DNA of 64,000 nt from Pseudomonadota bacterium (GCA_023412495.1 JAEYNP010000031.1:31762-95761); one strand, 5' to 3'. Positions 33,538-43,451 are shown, counted from the first letter of the stretch. Notes: generated from the sequence alone by a model not told the origin. Translations and numbers: made by a program.

Positions 33538-35838
33538 TCAAGCTGTGAACGCTTCGGCCTCTCCGTCTTTTGATTTTTTACCTCGATTGCGGAAGAGAAA
33601 CATAAGAATGGCCAGGTAGACCACCGGGAAGATCCCACCTACGATGAAGACCGTATCTCCGGTTATGCGCAGCCATTCGAACAGATGCACTATACCGCTT
33701 TGAAAAAACTCCGGTTCACGTGCATGCCAATAGCCATTGGCCACCGCGTCATAAAGCTGCAAAGTCCCGATGGGGACGAGATTGACAAAAAGCATCAGAA
33801 GCAGACCGATGTTGAGACTCCAGAAAGATATCGCCATGGCGCGGCCGCCGCGATTGCCCGGAATGAAATACCGGGCCACGAACATCAGAAAGGCCACCGC
33901 CAGCATACCGTACACGCCCATCATAGCGCCATGGGCATGATTGGCGGTGAACTGCGTGCCGATTTCATAGTAGCTGACGATAGGCAGGTTGATCAAAAAC
34001 CCGAAGACGCCAGCGCCTAAAAAGTTCCAGAACCCCACCGCAACCAGGAACATGACAGCCCACTTGTGGGGAAAATCCACCGTTGAGGCCTGAAGCACGC
34101 TGCCATTGGCAGCATCGGAGGGCGCTCCCAGCCGCATGAATCGCCAGGCTTCCAGGGTCAGCAGCAGCAATGGGATAACTTCCATGGCTGAGAAGAAGGC
34201 ACCAAAGGCCATATACATGGCGCTCGTGCCATTGAAGTAAAGATGGTGCAGGGTGCCGATGACGCCGCCGATGGAATAGAGAATGATATCCAGGTAGACG
34301 ATGCGGGTGGCTACCGTCAACCGAACAACTCCAAGCAGTACGAACAAATAGGCAACCATGATGGTGGTGAATAATTCCAGGAAGTCTTCGACCCACAGAT
34401 GAACCACCCAAAAGCGCCAGAACTCCATGACGGTAAAATTGACGTCTTTCCAAAAGGCGAGTCCTGCGGCGTAGAACAGCGGAATTGAGAGCGCACTGTA
34501 GAAAAACAGCCAGGGCATGTTGCCGGGATGTTCCTGGCGTAAACGGCTTTTGATGCCGCGGAAAACGATCACCACCCAAAAAAACATGCCTGCAACCAGC
34601 AGGATCTGCCACAAACGGCCCAGATCAAGAAATTCCCATCCCTGGGTGCCCAGCCAAAACCAGGGGCCTTTACTGGTGATGAAATTTTTAATGCCGCCTG
34701 CCTCGCCCAGCAGGCTGCCCACCACTACCACCACGAGCGCACCGAACAGCGTGATGGCCAGGGTCGACTGGTGGCGGGGTTCGCTGCCGGCGATCATGGG
34801 CGCCAGGAAAATGCCCATGGCCAAATAAGCCGATGAAGTGAAAAAGAGTGCCAGCTGCAAATGCCACATTCGCGAAAGATTGTAGGGGATCCATGAATCA
34901 ACGGGAATGCCATAGAAACTGCCGGGTTCGACATGGTAATGGGCATTCAGGCCCCCGAGCAAACCCTGAGCCAGAAACAATCCCGCCACCACCAGAAAAT
35001 ACCAGGCTGTAGCACGCTGTGAAGAGGTTAGACGAACTTCACCGGGCGGCCGGAAGGCGAGTTCATAACCTTTGGGATCGGCGCGGTGCCAGCCCAGCAG
35101 ATCGTATCGGCCGATAAAGAAAAACAGCAGCCCTGCTCCGCCAAGCAAGGCGATCAGGCTCAGAACGCTCCAGAGCAATGCATCCGGCGTTGGCGTGTTG
35201 GCTGCCAATGGCTCGGGAGGCCAATTGTTGGTGTAGGAATATACTTCCCCCGGACGTTCGGCAGCTGACACCCAGGCTGCCCAGGTGAAGAAAGCCGTCA
35301 GCTGGCGAATTTCACTGGACTCAGAGATCTGAGGTCGTTTCAAGCCGCTTTGTTCAGAAGTCTGTTTGAAGTAGTCAACGTAGAAGTCGTTCAGGCTTTC
35401 AAAGGCCGCCGCCTGGGAAGCGGTCAGCGTGAGTCGCCCGCTTTGCGGATCATAGAGGTTCTGCTTGAATTCCTGTTGTACCATGGCAATTGCTTCGCTC
35501 TCGGAGAGATTGTTCTGCCGATGGTATTCCACCATGCTCAAACCAGCACGGTGAAGATATTGGGCGGTGAAATCCGGCCCCAGGTAGGCACCGTGACCGA
35601 AAATTGTACCATATTGCATCAAGCCGTATTTTTGAAAAATGTGCTGTCCGGCCATTATGTCGGCATCTGCGAACAGAACCTGATCTTCCTGGGATACCAC
35701 TTCGGCGGGAATGGGCGGACTCTCATCGTAAACCTTGTAAGCCAGGATCCCGAGGATTGAAAAGCCGACCACAAATGTCAGTATCGCCGCACCTAACCAT
35801 TTTGTGGATATGACCATATTTTTTCCATTCTCGGACAT
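33538..35838 (-). CDS. norZ: Quinol-dependent nitric oxide reductase 1 (qNOR)
   Basis: A 766-residue integral membrane enzyme reducing two NO to N2O with quinol. The N-terminal part is the NorC-like extension without heme c (PPIPAEV, DIMAGQHIFQKYGLMQYGTIFGHGAY). The catalytic domain keeps the heme and Fe_B ligands: MWHLQLALF, the HLWVEDFLELF helix with His and Glu, the GTLHHLYF histidine pair, and Glu in FSAMEVIPL. It starts behind AAGGGAG. It lies downstream of norR but has its own 280-bp upstream region with two palindromes and no sigma-54 motif. The second qNOR at 37850 is clearly a diverged paralogue. Confidence 0.93.
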   Translation of the reverse strand: MSENGKNMVISTKWLGAAILTFVVGFSILGILAYKVYDESPPIPAEVVSQEDQVLFADADIMAGQHIFQKYGLMQYGTIFGHGAYLGPDFTAQYLHRAGLSMVEYHRQNNLSESEAIAMVQQEFKQNLYDPQSGRLTLTASQAAAFESLNDFYVDYFKQTSEQSGLKRPQISESSEIRQLTAFFTWAAWVSAAERPGEVYSYTNNWPPEPLAANTPTPDALLWSVLSLIALLGGAGLLFFFIGRYDLLGWHRADPKGYELAFRPPGEVRLTSSQRATAWYFLVVAGLFLAQGLLGGLNAHYHVEPGSFYGIPVDSWIPYNLSRMWHLQLALFFTSSAYLAMGIFLAPMIAGSEPRHQSTLAITLFGALVVVVVGSLLGEAGGIKNFITSKGPWFWLGTQGWEFLDLGRLWQILLVAGMFFWVVIVFRGIKSRLRQEHPGNMPWLFFYSALSIPLFYAAGLAFWKDVNFTVMEFWRFWVVHLWVEDFLELFTTIMVAYLFVLLGVVRLTVATRIVYLDIILYSIGGVIGTLHHLYFNGTSAMYMAFGAFFSAMEVIPLLLLTLEAWRFMRLGAPSDAANGSVLQASTVDFPHKWAVMFLVAVGFWNFLGAGVFGFLINLPIVSYYEIGTQFTANHAHGAMMGVYGMLAVAFLMFVARYFIPGNRGGRAMAISFWSLNIGLLLMLFVNLVPIGTLQLYDAVANGYWHAREPEFFQSGIVHLFEWLRITGDTVFIVGGIFPVVYLAILMFLFRNRGKKSKDGEAEAFTA

Positions 35839-36119
35839 ATTCGAATCTCCCTTCTGAGTGTTGAGGGACTGCGCATGAGGAAGACTAAATCGGCTTTCTT
35901 AACGTTTTGACTTCAAAATAAAATGATGACAGAATGTCAGAAAAACCTATCACATATTTGACCCCTATTCAAGAATATTCCACCCGGTTATTCATCACCG
36001 GATACCCCGGATTAGTTATGGGTGGCTGTTCAAGCCATCAGTCGGAATAACCTTAAGTTTCACCACCTCCTGAAAATCAAATGCAGAAGGTATTACCCAA
36101 AATGCGGGAAAAAAGGCTC
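35839..36119 (-). promoter_or_regulatory. Upstream region of qNOR 1 with two palindromes
   Basis: Two palindromes lie here: TTTTGACTTCAAAA at 35905-35918, and TGACAGAATGTCA at 35927-35939. They sit 67-101 bp before the ATG, where operators of NO-responsive regulators would be expected. No GG-N10-GC sigma-54 promoter is seen on this strand, unlike qNOR 2. The first resembles half-sites of CRP/FNR regulators but has too short a spacer. Confidence 0.45.
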
Positions 36120-37679
36120 TTAACTTGATCGCCGGATACCGAGGCGTGACGCAAGGCTATGAAGGTTGCTGCGGTGCATGCCCAGCTCACGAGCCGCGGC
36201 AGCCCAGTTACCCTTGTTACCTGCGAGGGCTGCGCGAATCAATTCCACTTGATAGGAATGAACAGCTTCTCGAAATGAACATTTCAGTCTTTGTGGTGGG
36301 GGGGCGGCATAATCCGGAGCCGGTTCGACATACATGGCTGAGCCTATATCGCCAGCAAGATGCTCAGGAAGAACAGAAAAAGAATGGTTATGTGCAGTAT
36401 TACGAGAGGCTTTGAGAACGGCTCGGGAAAGGATATTTTCCAGTTCACGAACATTGCCGGGCCAACTGTACCTCTGCAAAAGTTTGAGCGCCAAGTCGCT
36501 CAGGCTTGCCGGGCCAAGGCCAAGGCGTTTCCGCGTACGCTGAAGAAAAAAATCCGCCAGAATCGAAATATCCTCCATGCGCTCCCGAAGCGGCGGCACA
36601 TGGATGGGGTACACGTTGAGTCGATGATAGAGATCAGCCCTGAATCGGCCCATCTTGACCTCGTTTTCCAGGTCTCTGTTGGTGGCGGCAAGGAGTCGGA
36701 CATCGACATGGGTAACTTTTCCGGAGCCGATTCGCTGAACTTCCCCCTCTTGAATGGCCCGGAGGATCTTGGCCTGTATCTCCAAGGATAATTCCCCTAT
36801 TTCATCAAGAAAAAGAGTGCCACCGTCGGCGAGCTCGAATTTGCCCGCCCTGTTTGCGCTGGCTCCGGTGAACGAGCCCTTGATATGGCCGAAAAGTTCG
36901 CTCTCCGCCAGTGTCTCGGGCAACGCAGCACAATTAAGATAAAGCATTGCCTGATCGCTGCGATCTGAAAGCCGGTGAATTGCCCGTACGACAAGCTCCT
37001 TTCCCACCCCGGTTTCACCTAATACCAGTATGGTGAAACCGGACCTGGCGACAAGTTCGATCTCTTTGCGCACATTTTCGATGGCCGTACTCCTGCCCAA
37101 TATCTGGCGTCCACGTTGCATGGCCACATCCTGCATGAGATCAGAAGCAATCTCCTCTTTGCGCAGAGCTTTTTCCTCCAGAGCCTTCAACAGGTCAACA
37201 ATCCGTATCTGTGCTCCGGCAATTGAGCCGACCGCTTTAAGGAACTGGCTTGAAAGACGGTCGAAGGCGCCTACATCAAGGGAGTCTGCGGTCAAGATGC
37301 CGACCAGCTTATCCTTCACATAGAGCGGACAACCCAGGCAGGCATGAATCTGATGCAATGCCTGAGGGTCTTCTGCAAGCATGCCGTCAAAAGGATCGGG
37401 CAGGTGGCTATCAGCTGGAAAGACAACCGGTTCCTCGGATCTGCAGATTATATCCAGTCGCGGGTGTTCGGAACGCAAATAGTTTTTACCGGCTGCGGCC
37501 GGTGTTAGCCCGCGGGAAACAATAGGGACCAGAACGTCTCCCCGCAGCCTGAGAAGGGTGGCGGCATCGTAAGGTATCGCCAGATGCAGAGATTCCAGCA
37601 ATCGTTGATAACGATCCTCAGCGCTTATTTCAGAGGTCAGATCGACGGCTATGGCTGTGAGAACATCAAGCTGATTCAT
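36120..37679 (-). CDS. norR: Sigma-54-dependent NO-responsive activator NorR
   Basis: A 519-residue activator. Residues 1-180 form a GAF domain that in NorR carries the NO-sensing iron. Residues ~200-430 are the AAA+ sigma-54 interaction domain: GETGVGKE (Walker A), [25 protein letters not shown] (Walker B), [10 protein letters not shown], and [14 protein letters not shown]. The loop reads GSFTGA rather than GAFTGA, a tolerated change. The C-terminal HTH is [20 protein letters not shown]. It is divergent from qNOR 2, with a GT-N7-AC site and a sigma-54 promoter between. ATG 37679 is chosen; a TTG at 37706 would add nine residues. Confidence 0.9.
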   Translation of the reverse strand: MNQLDVLTAIAVDLTSEISAEDRYQRLLESLHLAIPYDAATLLRLRGDVLVPIVSRGLTPAAAGKNYLRSEHPRLDIICRSEEPVVFPADSHLPDPFDGMLAEDPQALHQIHACLGCPLYVKDKLVGILTADSLDVGAFDRLSSQFLKAVGSIAGAQIRIVDLLKALEEKALRKEEIASDLMQDVAMQRGRQILGRSTAIENVRKEIELVARSGFTILVLGETGVGKELVVRAIHRLSDRSDQAMLYLNCAALPETLAESELFGHIKGSFTGASANRAGKFELADGGTLFLDEIGELSLEIQAKILRAIQEGEVQRIGSGKVTHVDVRLLAATNRDLENEVKMGRFRADLYHRLNVYPIHVPPLRERMEDISILADFFLQRTRKRLGLGPASLSDLALKLLQRYSWPGNVRELENILSRAVLKASRNTAHNHSFSVLPEHLAGDIGSAMYVEPAPDYAAPPPQRLKCSFREAVHSYQVELIRAALAGNKGNWAAAARELGMHRSNLHSLASRLGIRRSS

Positions 37680-37727
37680 GTTGTAAATATAATAACATGT
37701 TACCAAAGCAGCAACATTAATTTGGTT

Positions 37728-37738
37728 GTCATTATGAC
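37728..37738 (+). promoter_or_regulatory. NorR-type operator GTCATTATGAC
   Basis: It lies inside the longer palindrome GTTGTCATTATGACAAC and fits the GT-(N7)-AC inverted repeat described for NorR. It sits about 50 bp before the -24 element of qNOR 2, a proper enhancer position. A second palindrome, TAACATGTTA at 37693-37702, may be another site. Confidence 0.7.
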
Positions 37739-37779
37739 AACATAAACACTAACTAGCTGATTATCCACTATATATTTTC

Positions 37780-37796
37780 AGGCATACCTATTGCTA
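37780..37796 (+). promoter_or_regulatory. Sigma-54 promoter of qNOR 2
   Basis: The sequence aGGCAtacctaTTGCta has the invariant GG (37781-37782) and GC (37793-37794) separated by 10 bases. It lies 54 bp before the qNOR 2 ATG and downstream of the NorR palindrome. Confidence 0.75.
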
Positions 37797-37849
37797 TCTT
37801 TAAACCAGAGGAAGGTTGTTCCTCAGAAAATCTACAAAGGAGGTAAAAC

Positions 37850-40129
37850 ATGGAAGGTACCAGACGGTTATGGATTCTGTTGGGTGCGGTTATCTTTCTG
37901 ACTATGTTTATTCTCGGATGGTTCGGCAAAGAGATTTATCGCAAGGTCCCGCCGATACCGCAGTTGGTTGAAACCAGCGACGGCACTTTGCTGATGACGC
38001 AAGACGATATTCTTCGCGGGCAGCAGGTCTGGCAATCCATTGGGGGTCAGCAGGTAGGCTCCATCTGGGGGCATGGTGCTTATCAAGCCCCAGATTGGTC
38101 GGCTGATTGGCTTCATCGCGAGGCGACGGCGCTGCAGGATATTCTTGCCGAGAAGTTCTTTCGCCAATCCTATGCCGCTCTTGATCCGGTTGACCAGGCG
38201 GCAATAAAGGCCCGCTTGAAGGTGGAGATGCGCAACAACACCTTTGATCAGGAGAGTGGAACCGTCACGATCTCTTCTGAGCGCGCCCAGGCTATGGCGG
38301 AGACCGCTGAACACTATCTGGCCCTTTTCGGAGATGCCCCCGAACTGACGGAATTGCGAGAATCCTACGCACTGCATGAAGGAGCCGTCCCCGATCTGCA
38401 GCGGCGGCAGGCCTTGACCTCCTTCTTTTTCTGGACCTCCTGGGCCGCATCAACCAACCGACCCGCCATGGAGGTTACCTACACCAACAACTGGCCGCAC
38501 GAGCCCCTGATTGACAATAATCCGACCACCGCCAACCTGGCCTGGTCGATTATTTCCGTCATCGTCCTGCTGGCCGGTATCGGAGCGCTGGTCTGGTACA
38601 AGGTGTTTACGGATCGGGAGGAGGAAAATCCCACGCCGGCACCACAAGATCCACTAGACCAGATTACCTTGACGCCTTCCATGCGGGCAGCGGGGAAATA
38701 CTGTCTTACTGTTGTCGCCCTCTTTATTGTTCAGGCTCTCCTGGGAGGTCTGCTGGCACATTTCACGGTGGAAGGTAACTCCTTCTACGGCATTGACCTT
38801 GGAAAGTATCTGCCATATTCCGTGGCCAGAACCTGGCACATTCAGTTGGCGGTGTTCTGGATCGCTACGGCCTTCCTGGCCGCAGGACTGTTTCTCGCAC
38901 CGGCAGTTGGCGGTCGGGAACCTCGATTTCAAAGGCTTGGCGTCAATGTCCTTTTCGGGGCATTGCTGGTGGTAGTGACAGGTTCGCTGGTTGGCGAATG
39001 GCTCTCGGTGAAGCAGTTCTTCAGTCTCGACAACAGCTTTCTCTTTGGTCACCAGGGCTACGAATACATCGACCTGGGGCGGGTCTGGCAGATCCTGCTC
39101 TTTGTTGGACTGGGGCTCTGGCTGGTGCTGATGCTGCGCGGGCTGTGGCCTGCCCTTCAACAGAAAGGCCATCGTCGGCAACTGGTTCTGCTCTTTGCCG
39201 GAGCATCGACCGCCATCGGTCTTTTTTACGGCGCCGGATTCTTTTACGGCGCAAAAACCCACTTGACCATCATGGAGTATTGGCGATGGTGGGTAGTTCA
39301 TCTTTGGGTCGAGGGATTCTTCGAGGTGTTCGCCACGGTGGCCCTGGCCTTTATCTTCACCCAACTTGGCTTGATCAGATCCCTAAGCGCCACCAGAGCG
39401 GTTCTGTTTTCCTCGGCCATATATCTCTTTGGCGGCATACCTGGAACCTTCCACCATCTCTATTTCAGTGGCACTCCCATTTCCATTACCGCTATCGGGG
39501 CGACCTTCTCCGCCCTTGAAGTGGTGCCGCTTGCTCTGATCGGTTACGAGGCATGGGAGACGTATCAAAAATCCACGGCCGCGGCCTGGATGGAGAAATA
39601 TAAATGGCCAGTCCGCTTTTTCATGGGTGTTGCCTTCTGGAACCTGGTGGGGGCAGGGATTTTTGGTTTTCTCATCAATCCTCCGATTGCCCTGTACTAC
39701 ATGCAGGGACTCAATACCACGCCGGTACATGCCCATGCCGCTCTCTTCGGCGTCTATGGCCTGCTCTCTTTAGGATTAGTGCTGCTCGTCATGCGACGTC
39801 TTTTCCCTGAAGGGGTCTGGAACGAGAGACCTTTAGCCATAGCCTTTTGGTCCATGAATGGTGGCTTAGCTTTGATGATCGTACTCAGTCTGTTGCCGAT
39901 AGGTCTCGCCCAGACCTGGGTTAGCATGGAGCATGGCCTCTGGTATGCCCGAAGCGCTGAGTTTCTGCAGTTGCCCGTACTCGAGACGCTTCGCTGGCTG
40001 CGGATGGTCGGCGACACCATCTTTCTGTTCGGCGTATTCATGCTGGCCTACTTTGTATCCGGGCTTGTCACAGGCTGGTCTTATATCAGGGGCAAGAAGA
40101 AAGTTGTGCCGGCCCTGCAAACCTCTTAA
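37850..40129 (+). CDS. norZ: Quinol-dependent nitric oxide reductase 2 (qNOR)
   Basis: A 759-residue paralogue of the first qNOR. It has the same build: an N-terminal NorC-like extension (PPIPQLVETSDGTLLMTQDD, GQQVWQSIGGQQVGSIWGHG), then about 12-14 membrane helices. Catalytic residues are kept in TWHIQLAVFW, HLWVEGFFEVF, GTFHHLYF and FSALEVVPL, so NO reduction is expected. It starts behind AAAGGAGG. Control is by NorR and sigma-54, judging from sites upstream. A cupin and a ferredoxin follow on the same strand and probably share the transcript up to a terminator at 40748. Confidence 0.93.
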   Translation: MEGTRRLWILLGAVIFLTMFILGWFGKEIYRKVPPIPQLVETSDGTLLMTQDDILRGQQVWQSIGGQQVGSIWGHGAYQAPDWSADWLHREATALQDILAEKFFRQSYAALDPVDQAAIKARLKVEMRNNTFDQESGTVTISSERAQAMAETAEHYLALFGDAPELTELRESYALHEGAVPDLQRRQALTSFFFWTSWAASTNRPAMEVTYTNNWPHEPLIDNNPTTANLAWSIISVIVLLAGIGALVWYKVFTDREEENPTPAPQDPLDQITLTPSMRAAGKYCLTVVALFIVQALLGGLLAHFTVEGNSFYGIDLGKYLPYSVARTWHIQLAVFWIATAFLAAGLFLAPAVGGREPRFQRLGVNVLFGALLVVVTGSLVGEWLSVKQFFSLDNSFLFGHQGYEYIDLGRVWQILLFVGLGLWLVLMLRGLWPALQQKGHRRQLVLLFAGASTAIGLFYGAGFFYGAKTHLTIMEYWRWWVVHLWVEGFFEVFATVALAFIFTQLGLIRSLSATRAVLFSSAIYLFGGIPGTFHHLYFSGTPISITAIGATFSALEVVPLALIGYEAWETYQKSTAAAWMEKYKWPVRFFMGVAFWNLVGAGIFGFLINPPIALYYMQGLNTTPVHAHAALFGVYGLLSLGLVLLVMRRLFPEGVWNERPLAIAFWSMNGGLALMIVLSLLPIGLAQTWVSMEHGLWYARSAEFLQLPVLETLRWLRMVGDTIFLFGVFMLAYFVSGLVTGWSYIRGKKKVVPALQTS

Positions 40130-40159
40130 CCCTATAGGAAACCACAAAAAGGAGATGCA

Positions 40160-40480
40160 ATGAAAGTCATCAACTTGAGCCAAACACATGAGTATACGAA
40201 AGGAGCGATGAAGCGATTCTTCCTGGTGGAAGATTCCCCTAATTTTAAGATTATCAACTTTAACCTGGACGAGGGTGTAATCTTTCCGGTCCATTCGCAT
40301 GATCTCGACGGAGAACTCTCCATTCAAGTACTTGCCGGAGAGGGTTTTTTCCTTGGCGCAGATGGGGCTGAAATATCAGCACATGAAGGCGATATACTCA
40401 TATCGCAAATTCGCGAACCCCATGGAGTAAGGGCGAAGAGTCAAATGAGGATTCTGGTAACCATCGCCCCACCCATTTAA
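40160..40480 (+). CDS. Small cupin-domain protein
   Basis: A 106-residue single-domain cupin. Motif 1 is seen as FPVHSHDLDGELSIQVLAGEG (two His, one Glu) and motif 2 as HEGDILISQIREPHGVRA, giving a likely metal site. Cupins of this size next to NO reductases have been proposed to help NO sensing or tolerance. The sequence gives no substrate. It follows qNOR 2 by 30 bp with AAAAGGAG before its ATG. Confidence 0.85.
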   Translation: MKVINLSQTHEYTKGAMKRFFLVEDSPNFKIINFNLDEGVIFPVHSHDLDGELSIQVLAGEGFFLGADGAEISAHEGDILISQIREPHGVRAKSQMRILVTIAPPI

Positions 40481-40532
40481 TGTGGAGATGATCTGCATAA
40501 AGATAAAGAGAAGCAATCAAGGAGGTAAAAAA

Positions 40533-40724
40533 ATGTCAGAAAAAGTAATACTTGATCAGGATGAATGCATCGGTTGTCAAGCGTGTGTGGAATTATGCCC
40601 TGCGGTTTTTCGTTTCGATGACGAAGTGGGCAAAGCCTATGTCGCCAAGGATGCCGATTCCGAGGCAGAATGCGTTGATGAGGCCATAGCTTCATGTCCG
40701 GTGGGGTGCATTACTAAAGAATAG
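40533..40724 (+). CDS. Single [4Fe-4S] ferredoxin
   Basis: A 63-residue ferredoxin starting at ATG 40533 behind GGAGG. Cluster ligands are C12-x2-C15-x2-C18 and C55 (CP). C22, C47 and C59 are extra and may form a disulfide or a second partial site. It resembles Desulfovibrio-type ferredoxin I. It is followed by a strong terminator. Position after qNOR 2 and cupin suggests an electron carrier expressed during NO stress, possibly for Hcp. Confidence 0.88.
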   Translation: MSEKVILDQDECIGCQACVELCPAVFRFDDEVGKAYVAKDADSEAECVDEAIASCPVGCITKE

Positions 40725-40747
40725 TTGCGATAAGCAAAGAAACAGCC

Positions 40748-40786
40748 AAAAGGCGGTGGGATCTATGGTCTCACCGCCTTTTCTTT
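40748..40786 (+). terminator. Rho-independent terminator
   Basis: Stem AGGCGGTGGGA / TCTCACCGCCTT with a 7-base loop, followed by TTTTCTTTT. It ends the qNOR 2 - cupin - ferredoxin transcript. Confidence 0.88.
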
Positions 40787-40953
40787 TGCTGCCGATAGAA
40801 GTAGATTTTTGCAGCAAAACTCTGGCCTTTACCGAGTTTTTGGTATATACACCCCAAGATTATACCAATGAATAGAGTTGCTTTGTCGAGAGTCGTAGAC
40901 AGGATCTATTTACACCTATGGTTACTCTCTCAAGTAAAATCGGGACTGCAAGT

Positions 40954-41481
40954 ATGAAAACAAGCAAAGTATTAATTTTCAGCGCTTTCGCCGCATCTAC
41001 TGTAGCCCTGCTGCTTTTCGTATACCTGGTCAACGCTTCTAAAGCGCTGTCGTACCTCTCCTCCGATCCCAAATCGTGTATCAATTGTCATGTGATGAAT
41101 ACGCAATATGCCACCTGGCAACACAGCTCCCATGGGATGCGGGCAAATTGTGTCGATTGCCATCTGCCGCAATATAACATGGTGCGGAAGTATACCGCCA
41201 AGGCTCGCGACGGATGGAACCACTCCGTAGCCTTTACCTTCAATACCTATGACCAGAATATCACCATAAGCGAAGACGGGGCCAAGCGGGTTCAGGAGAA
41301 TTGTATCGCCTGTCACGCCGTTTTGACGCAAACCATCGTCGCCAACAGGGACAGATATCATGATTTCACCGGCACCCCCAGCAACGACCGGAAATGCTGG
41401 GAGTGCCACCGGGACGTGCCGCACGGGAAGGCGAGAAGTCTGGCGTCTACACCTAACAGTCTTGGTGTGAAAGAACTTTAA
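40954..41481 (+). CDS. nrfH: NrfH, quinol-oxidising tetraheme subunit of nitrite reductase
   Basis: A 175-residue NapC/NirT-family cytochrome that anchors NrfA to the membrane and feeds it electrons from menaquinol. One N-terminal membrane helix (VLIFSAFAASTVALLLFVYLV) is followed by four CxxCH heme sites: CINCH, CVDCH, CIACH, CWECH. The start is taken at ATG 40954; an in-frame ATG at 40918 adds 12 residues and neither has a strong ribosome binding site. NrfA follows after 13 bp, the standard nrfHA order. Confidence 0.93.
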   Translation: MKTSKVLIFSAFAASTVALLLFVYLVNASKALSYLSSDPKSCINCHVMNTQYATWQHSSHGMRANCVDCHLPQYNMVRKYTAKARDGWNHSVAFTFNTYDQNITISEDGAKRVQENCIACHAVLTQTIVANRDRYHDFTGTPSNDRKCWECHRDVPHGKARSLASTPNSLGVKEL

Positions 41482-41494
41482 AACGGAGGAGAAC

Positions 41495-43003
41495 GTGAAT
41501 TTTTGTAAAGTACTACTTGGCGGGTCCCTGGTTGCTATCACGGCCATGGGCTTGCTGGCCAAATCCATCAGTGGAAAGCAACAAGAGCAGGCTAGCCTGA
41601 ATACCAGTCCGATAGTCAAAGAAAATGGTGTGGCAAGCAAAAGTGAGGAATGGGCGAAGTATTTTCCACGACAATATGATTCCTGGAAAAAGACCCGGCA
41701 AAGCGACAAGATTGATGATTTGCTTGAGAAAAATCCGCAGTTGGCCATTCTCTGGGCGGGTTACGGTTTTGCCAAGGATTACAACGCACCTCGCGGACAT
41801 TTTTATGCTTTACAGAGCAACATCAATACACTGCGAACCGGAGCGCCGGTCGGACCTGATTCCGGACCCATGCCCACTGCCTGCTGGACCTGCAAATCAC
41901 CCGACGTACCTAGGGTCATCGAAGAGCAAGGCGAGAATGAGTTCTATACCGGGAAATGGGCAAGACTCGGTGATGAAATTGTCAACTCTATAGGTTGCGC
42001 CGACTGCCATGACAGTAAAACTGCCAACCTCAGGATCTCAAGGCCTCACCTGACCCGGGCGCTGGAGTCCAGCGGAACAAAGCTGCAGGATATTACGCAT
42101 CAGGACATGCGATCCCTGGTTTGCGCCCAGTGCCACGTGGAATACTATTTCCTGCCCACTGATTATTCTGATGCTCAAGGCACAAAAAAGACGGCAGCAG
42201 TCGTGACACTGCCTTGGGCGAAAGGGCAGTCTGCAGAGCAAATGGAAGAATACTACAACAGCTACGGATTTAGTGACTGGACCCATAAGATCAGCAGAGC
42301 TCCCATGCTAAAAGCGCAGCATCCGGGGTACGAGTTATACAAGACGGGCATCCATGCGAGACGCAACGTCTCCTGCGCCGATTGTCATATGCCCTATATC
42401 CAGGAAGGTGGGGTTAAATATTCCGACCATCATATTCGCAGCCCACTTGGTAACATTGCCAACACCTGTTTAACCTGCCATCGCGAAAGCGAGGAAGAGT
42501 TCAAGACGCTTGTCAAACAGAAGCTTGAGCGTAAAGAACAGCTGATGGAGATAGCTATGAACAGTCTGGCCAAAGCTCATTTAGAGGCAGGACGAGCCTG
42601 GGATGCCGGAGCGACTGATCAGGAAATGGATGGTGCACTCACACTTATCCGCTCTGGACAATGGCTCTGGGACTACTCTATAGCAAGCCATGGTGCTTTT
42701 TTCCATGCTCCGGAGGAAACCCTGCGTTTGCTGAGTGTAGCGAATGACAAAGCCCAGGAAGCCAGGTTGAAACTGGTGGCAGTCCTCGCTGCCCATGGTG
42801 TCCTCAACTATGAGGCTCCTGATTTCTCCACAAAGGAAAAGGCTCAGGCCTTGGCTGGAGTAGAGTTACCAAAGTTGGTTGAAGAAAAGAAGGCTTTCAA
42901 AGAAAGCTTGTTGAAGGAGTGGACCGAGGCAGGGCTACAGGCAGGGCGACTCGATCCGAAGAATCGAGAAGGAATGAGTGACAATACCTCCTTTTCCAAT
43001 TAG
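41495..43003 (+). CDS. nrfA: NrfA, ammonia-forming cytochrome c nitrite reductase
   Basis: A 502-residue periplasmic pentaheme enzyme that reduces nitrite to ammonium with six electrons. The catalytic heme site is CWTCK, whose Lys is the proximal ligand. The other four are CADCH, CAQCH, CADCH and CLTCH. Active-site His and Arg lie in the conserved region before ADCHM. It begins with a signal/anchor helix (LLGGSLVAITAMGLLAKS) from GTG 41495, preceded by GGAGG. The last ~160 residues are the helical domain of NrfA dimers. Intact, so DNRA is predicted. Confidence 0.95.
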   Translation: MNFCKVLLGGSLVAITAMGLLAKSISGKQQEQASLNTSPIVKENGVASKSEEWAKYFPRQYDSWKKTRQSDKIDDLLEKNPQLAILWAGYGFAKDYNAPRGHFYALQSNINTLRTGAPVGPDSGPMPTACWTCKSPDVPRVIEEQGENEFYTGKWARLGDEIVNSIGCADCHDSKTANLRISRPHLTRALESSGTKLQDITHQDMRSLVCAQCHVEYYFLPTDYSDAQGTKKTAAVVTLPWAKGQSAEQMEEYYNSYGFSDWTHKISRAPMLKAQHPGYELYKTGIHARRNVSCADCHMPYIQEGGVKYSDHHIRSPLGNIANTCLTCHRESEEEFKTLVKQKLERKEQLMEIAMNSLAKAHLEAGRAWDAGATDQEMDGALTLIRSGQWLWDYSIASHGAFFHAPEETLRLLSVANDKAQEARLKLVAVLAAHGVLNYEAPDFSTKEKAQALAGVELPKLVEEKKAFKESLLKEWTEAGLQAGRLDPKNREGMSDNTSFSN

Positions 43004-43028
43004 CCCATAACGGCGCTAGCAAAGCAGA

Positions 43029-43068
43029 CTGAGACGTCCTTGAGATTACATATCTGAGGACGTCTCAG
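43029..43068. repeat. Hairpin with GAGACGTC stem (after nrfA)
   Basis: Perfect 12-bp stem CTGAGACGTCCT / AGGACGTCTCAG. There is only a weak T-run after it, so it is a possible but not classical terminator. A second hairpin built on the same GAGACGTC core follows hcp. Confidence 0.6.
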
Positions 43069-43451
43069 ATCCCTTCAAGTCATCCTTGCCGACAATCGCA
43101 AACTGGACACACCCAGTCCTCCGGCAATTCGAAACCACCAGCTTCTGTAACAGTTTTTTCTCTTCTCTCAAAGATCCCACTGGGATTTAAAAATCGATCA
43201 TGTCTGCTTTCCATGCTGCTCTAATCAGATTTTGTTAATTAATCAATCTTAATCAATTGTCTCCACACCTTCACTGAATGGTTTGCCGCTGAATTTACTT
43301 TAAGTTAAAATTGACTCATAGCGAGCTTCCTCATAAAATTGCACAGTAGTATAAAATGTGCCTGCCGCCTCTGTCGGTTTTCGACGGTCAGGTTTTTCTT
43401 ATCCGGCGACCATCCAGGTGTTCGTTTGCTCATTAACAGAAGGAGGTATTT
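43069..43451. promoter_or_regulatory. Upstream region of hcp
   Basis: A 380-bp non-coding stretch. It contains TTGTTAATTAATCAA at 43232-43246 and, just after, TTAATCAATTG. This AT-rich imperfect palindrome looks like an FNR/HcpR-type site about 205 bp before hcp. A strong AAGGAGG directly precedes the ATG at 43452. No gene is supported. Confidence 0.4.

Noticed and set aside
33538..40129. NO dismutase (Nod) instead of NO reductase
   Set aside because: Nod proteins are reported with changes at the Fe_B histidine/glutamate positions. Both proteins here keep HLWVE, the HH pair and the SALE/SAME glutamate.
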